Source: Neoconidiobolus thromboides FSU 785 | Lineage: Eukaryota > Entomophthoromycota > Entomophthoromycetes > Entomophthorales > Neoconidiobolaceae | Assembly (NCBI GenBank): GCA_025603075.1 | Contig: MU626531.1 | Coordinates: 1 to 23,340 of the forward strand | Length of the DNA: 23,340 bases | Reading direction: 5' to 3' | Part shown: one piece after another, positions 20,496 to 23,340 of the stretch | How the letters are laid out: each line of letters begins with the position of its first letter | Numbering within the stretch: the first letter of the stretch is position 1 | Translations under genes and position numbers: made by a program | The notes under the pieces: model-generated | Told to the model about the DNA's origin: nothing | Seen by the model: the letters and a program-made list of their open reading frames with translations, nothing else | Databases searched by the model: none

Positions 20496-21179
20496 TCACT
20501 CTTCAGTTACCTGTGAGGAGTCTTTGTTATTACTACCATTTAAAACCTCTGTTTCACTTCGCCTAAAATCCGCTTCCGGATCCAATTTAAGGTTAGGGCT
20601 ACTCACTTTTTGTTTTTCTTCTTCTTCTTCTTCTTCTTCTTCTTCTTCATCTTCTTCGTATTCTTCTTCTTCATAAAAATCTTTAAGATATTTATTGGCA
20701 GCACGATATTCTTTTTTTGCATTCTTTATACAAACTTCGATATTAGTTAAAGCTTCTTGCTCTGTAATTGATTTAGAACCGGATTCATCTTTAAGTGAAC
20801 CATAATGTTGAATCCTTTCGCACATTGTTTTCACTTTTTTTAAACCTAAAGCAGCGCTACTACCTTTAAGGAAATGTCCCAAGCGACTAAGGTCAGGTAA
20901 ATCTTTTTTTTCTCTATTAAATTTAAAGCTTAATTTAATTATTTCTAATTTAATTTAATTAAAATTACAAAGAGTTTAACATATCTACAAACGTAGTTTC
21001 CGCTTGTTCGAAATAATTATAAACTATATTTTTACTAAATTCGTTATCTCCTTCTTCATCCATATCTAAGATTTGTCCAAATACATCATAGTCAATCAAT
21101 TCATTTTCTTCCTTTTAAAATTTAAATTTTATTAGCTTCCATTGCTTTTATTCATTATTATAAAGTTTACCGACGACAT
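20496..21179 (-). CDS. YPD1: Histidine phosphotransfer protein (Ypd1/Mpr1-like)
   Basis: Three minus-strand exons (21179-21171, 21111-20969, 20913-20496) give 189 residues. Exon 1 encodes only Met-Ser-Ser, and introns are 59 and 55 nt. Ypd1 carries phosphate from a hybrid histidine kinase to response regulators such as Ssk1 and Skn7 in fungal osmotic and oxidative stress signalling. The four-helix HPt signature is clear: DYDVFGQILDMDEEGDNEFS, the NYFEQAETTFVDML helix (35-48), then LSRLGHFLKGSSAALGLKK with the phospho-acceptor His64, the same number as in yeast Ypd1. The CERIQHYG helix follows, and a last helix ends YLKDFY near 131. The tail is unusual: an almost pure Glu run (about 132-150, from the CTT repeat at 20617-20670), then a Ser/Asp-rich end. 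The start was chosen because ATGTCGTCG plus a GTAAAC donor puts the conserved EENELIDYDVF in frame. Confidence 0.92.
20617..20670. repeat. CTT microsatellite coding a poly-Glu tract
   Basis: Run of CTT with a few CAT and CGTA interruptions; on the minus strand it reads GAA/GAG/GAT and encodes the acidic tail of the Ypd1-like protein. On the plus strand it gives a meaningless poly-Ser frame. Confidence 0.8.
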
Positions 21180-22784
21180 TTTTATTATTTTTATCTATCA
21201 ATTTAAACCTTTTACTCCTATACTTTTGGTTGCTTACTATTTATTCAATGTGATAACTAACCAATCAAATGCAATGATTATTTTTAATAAGAAATTGAAA
21301 GCCTAGATTTCAATTAATGGTTACAATTGACATTAAACTATACTATTAGTAAGGAAATATTATATAAGAAGTTTATAAATTACGGTAACAATTCTTAGCA
21401 TGTGTAAATTTAAATAAAATAAACAGTCAATATAACTAAGCCCCACTTTCTAGTTTATTTACTAGTTTAATGCTCAAATAAATGATAATAAAATGATGTC
21501 ACCCTTAAATTAAAATGAGTATCTTAAAGAACTCAAAAAGTTCATAAATCAACAACTTCAGAGTCATTGATTAAGTAACTTAGTAGATATTTTAACCTTA
21601 TATTTTTCGATATTTTTCAATTTGTTTATTTTTATTTTATTACTACTATTATTTGAATTGAAATTTTCTAATTTTGTATTATGGAGTTAATGATCTCATC
21701 ATGATTTATTAACATTATTTTAATTCTAAGTGTTAGAGGATTAATTATTATTAATAAATTCATATTTAAGTTTTAATATTTATTCATCTATTATTTTTAT
21801 TATTGAAATAACATCAAGATTCAATATTTGAAATATATATTATTGTCTATTGTTTATGTACTTTATTTGTTTTATGTCTCTTTGTAAAAGTGTTCTTGAT
21901 ATTATAGTTTCTAAAGCAATAACATTTTGACTAAAAATTATATAAGCATTTGTTCTGGAATCAATTTTTTCTCCATTAGTTCAAGATTTCCTAATAAATT
22001 TCAATAGCATTTTATTAATTCTTTTTAGTCATTCAATGGAGTTTTTTGTGAGAAAAAATACTTTTTTCTAATATTACACTTTTAAATAGATAGAAACAGA
22101 GATCTTTTGTTCATCTCTAAGCCATTTGAGTTTAGTTATTTGAATAAAACTACTGCGCTATTACGTCTTCAAGGCTTTTAAAAGAAATCAATCACTCCTT
22201 TTTTTATATTAATAAAAGATGCTTAACTAAACTGCCATTCTTTGTTGCGTTATTTTGTCAACTTTGCAAGTAGCCTGAAATTTAAAATATATATCAATTT
22301 TTATAAAAAAAACATGTTTGTTTATTAGTTAAAATATATTTGTAATTAGTAGTACAAACATTATTAATAAAATAACCTTAATAACTAAATATACTTTGTT
22401 ATCAATTTAATGGAAATCGAAAAGATTTATAGGGCTTTGAATTGGCAACCAGCTTTACGAAGTTAACTAATTAAACTTTAACATTTACTCTATATCATTG
22501 TAGACTTAAGCTATATTAAAGCTTCTCTTTTTGTATCAGCTTCTTTATATAAAGTTTTTAATATCAAATCAAAGATATTTCTTAAATTAAATATGACAAA
22601 AAAAATTATAAACAATCATTATTTAATATACTTGTAAAAAGTAAAAGACATTAAATTATTTAAAACAAAATCAATCACACACAAGAGAGAATTAGTTTAG
22701 ATGACACTGAGCTATAAAATATTAAAAATAAACCTGTAGTATATAATAAATTCAAATGATATTATACAACTCGTGTTTATCAGT
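21180..22784. other. Gene-free stretch between YPD1-like and Mps1-like genes
   Basis: About 1.6 kb of AT-rich DNA. I looked on both strands for split exons, inverted-repeat elements and RNA-like folds and found nothing that can be supported. It should hold the YPD1 promoter (near 21180) and the 3' UTR of the kinase gene (near 22784). None of the ATATGGGG-type repeats occurs here. Confidence 0.5.
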
Positions 22785-23340
22785 TTAAATACCTTGTATA
22801 AAAGAATGACTAAGTATAGAATCAATTGTAATTCTATCTGCACGTTTTTTAGTAAGACAATCCTGAATCAATTTCCTGAGATCGTTTGGTACGTGCATTT
22901 TACTAATTCTATTATCCCTCATGATTTCAACATTAGATGGAAATTTGGTGTCTTCCTGAATAGCTCGATTTTCATCTCCCAAAATTTTCAATATCTCTTC
23001 TTCACTCTTTTTACTAAACACACTACACCCATAAATTAGTCTATATAATATGCAACCCAGTCCCCAAACATCAGTTCCGTACCCGATCTAGATTGATCGA
23101 TTAGTTGTTATTACTTACTCATAGAATAAAAAAATACCACAAATTGCGAACTCGCATCAGTAGCAATAGCCGCTTCTGGTGCTATATTACCAAGAGTACC
23201 TTGCTAAAAAATGAATATCAATTTATGATAAAACTAAATAGTTAAATTACTATTTGGGATTTTCGACCAACCACACGTCCATGCTTTAACTTTAATACAT
23301 ATTTAAACCCGAACACCTTTAAATTTCCATCAAAAAACAT
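22785..23340 (-). CDS. Mps1/TTK-like protein kinase, C-terminal part, DFG motif degenerate
   Basis: Three exon pieces on the minus strand (23340-23251, 23203-23138, 23087-22785) join in phase 0 to 153 codons, open at the window edge. They cover the kinase C-lobe from the activation segment to the end. The order resembles Mps1/TTK: SQ-x-QGTLGNIAPEA (Mps1 has SQVGTLNYMxPEA), then TDVWGLGCILYRLIYG, then a C-terminal RADRITIDSILSHSFIQ. Mps1 is the spindle-checkpoint kinase at kinetochores. Two oddities are seen. The segment that should carry LKLIDFG reads LKVFGFKYVL, so the Mg-binding Asp of DFG is missing. Also, the strong donor GTAAGT at 23116-23111 does not keep phase, so the weaker GTATTT at 23137 was used. 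It may be a pseudokinase paralogue or a decaying copy. The N-lobe and catalytic loop lie outside the window. Confidence 0.65.

Noticed and set aside
20440-20676. Plus-strand reading frame ending in a poly-Ser run
   Set aside because: It is the antisense of the Ypd1 acidic tail; the poly-Ser comes from the CTT repeat, and no conserved motif is present.
22411-22466. Tiny ORF MEIEKIYRALNWQPALRS
   Set aside because: Eighteen residues, no splice partner found, no motif; expected by chance.
22773-23039. Plus-strand ORF of 88 residues near the window end
   Set aside because: Antisense to the kinase C-lobe, whose motifs (RADRIT, DVWGLGC) establish the minus strand as coding.
23111-23116. Strong GTAAGT donor (minus strand) in the kinase gene
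   Set aside because: Joining it to the only nearby acceptor (CTAG at 23088) shifts the frame into a stop; the weaker GTATTT donor at 23137 keeps the kinase frame.

Overview
The window looks like nuclear DNA of an AT-rich early-diverging fungus; I cannot narrow it further. The fungal signs are a Ypd1-type histidine phosphotransfer protein whose phospho-acceptor falls at residue 64 as in yeast Ypd1, an Aim41/YqeY protein with a mitochondrial presequence, a Rom2-type Rho GEF domain, and a Hal2/Met22 nucleotidase. Genes are split by many short introns (mostly 47-85 nt, GTAAGT-like donors, TTAG or CTAG acceptors). Proteins carry Asn-, Glu- or Lys/Ser-rich insertions, and the standard genetic code works throughout. 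No tRNA, rRNA, CRISPR array or prokaryotic feature was seen.

Layout, left to right. 1-93: cut copy of a short palindromic repeat. 964-2101 (+): Rho GEF that consists of little more than a DH domain. 2102-2988: intergenic, with a second palindromic repeat and a Tc1/mariner-like MITE. 2989-7336 (+): ten-exon Sro7/tomosyn/Lgl protein ending in an R-SNARE motif. 11144-7765 (-): ten-exon exocyst subunit Sec10, convergent with the tomosyn gene. 11145-13452: gene-free stretch with a 61-bp inverted-repeat element, a less AT-rich 480-bp island of unknown origin, and another palindromic repeat. 13453-14703 (+): Hal2/Met22 bisphosphate nucleotidase. 16888-15034 (-): nine-exon Tti2-like protein. 17489-16938 (-): Aim41/YqeY-like mitochondrial protein, 49 bp upstream of the Tti2-like start. 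17649-19416 (+): divergent helical protein with weak SAPS-domain resemblance. 19417-20495: intergenic, with an inverted copy of the palindromic repeat. 21179-20496 (-): Ypd1-like phosphotransfer protein. 21180-22784: intergenic, featureless. 23340-22785 (-): C-terminal part of an Mps1/TTK-like kinase whose DFG motif looks degenerate; it runs off the window.

Functionally, the first three genes all belong to polarised exocytosis: a Rho activator, a SNARE/exocyst-interacting WD-repeat protein and a core exocyst subunit. The rest are unrelated housekeeping or signalling genes: sulfur/salt metabolism, PIKK chaperoning, mitochondria, a possible phosphatase adaptor, a two-component phosphorelay, and a mitotic kinase family.

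The gene models were built by hand by joining exons so that reading phase is kept and conserved family motifs run on across junctions. Protein family calls rest on remembered family motifs, not on a search. The most unusual content is the set of short inverted-repeat elements. I did not find a convincing wholly new multi-gene system.
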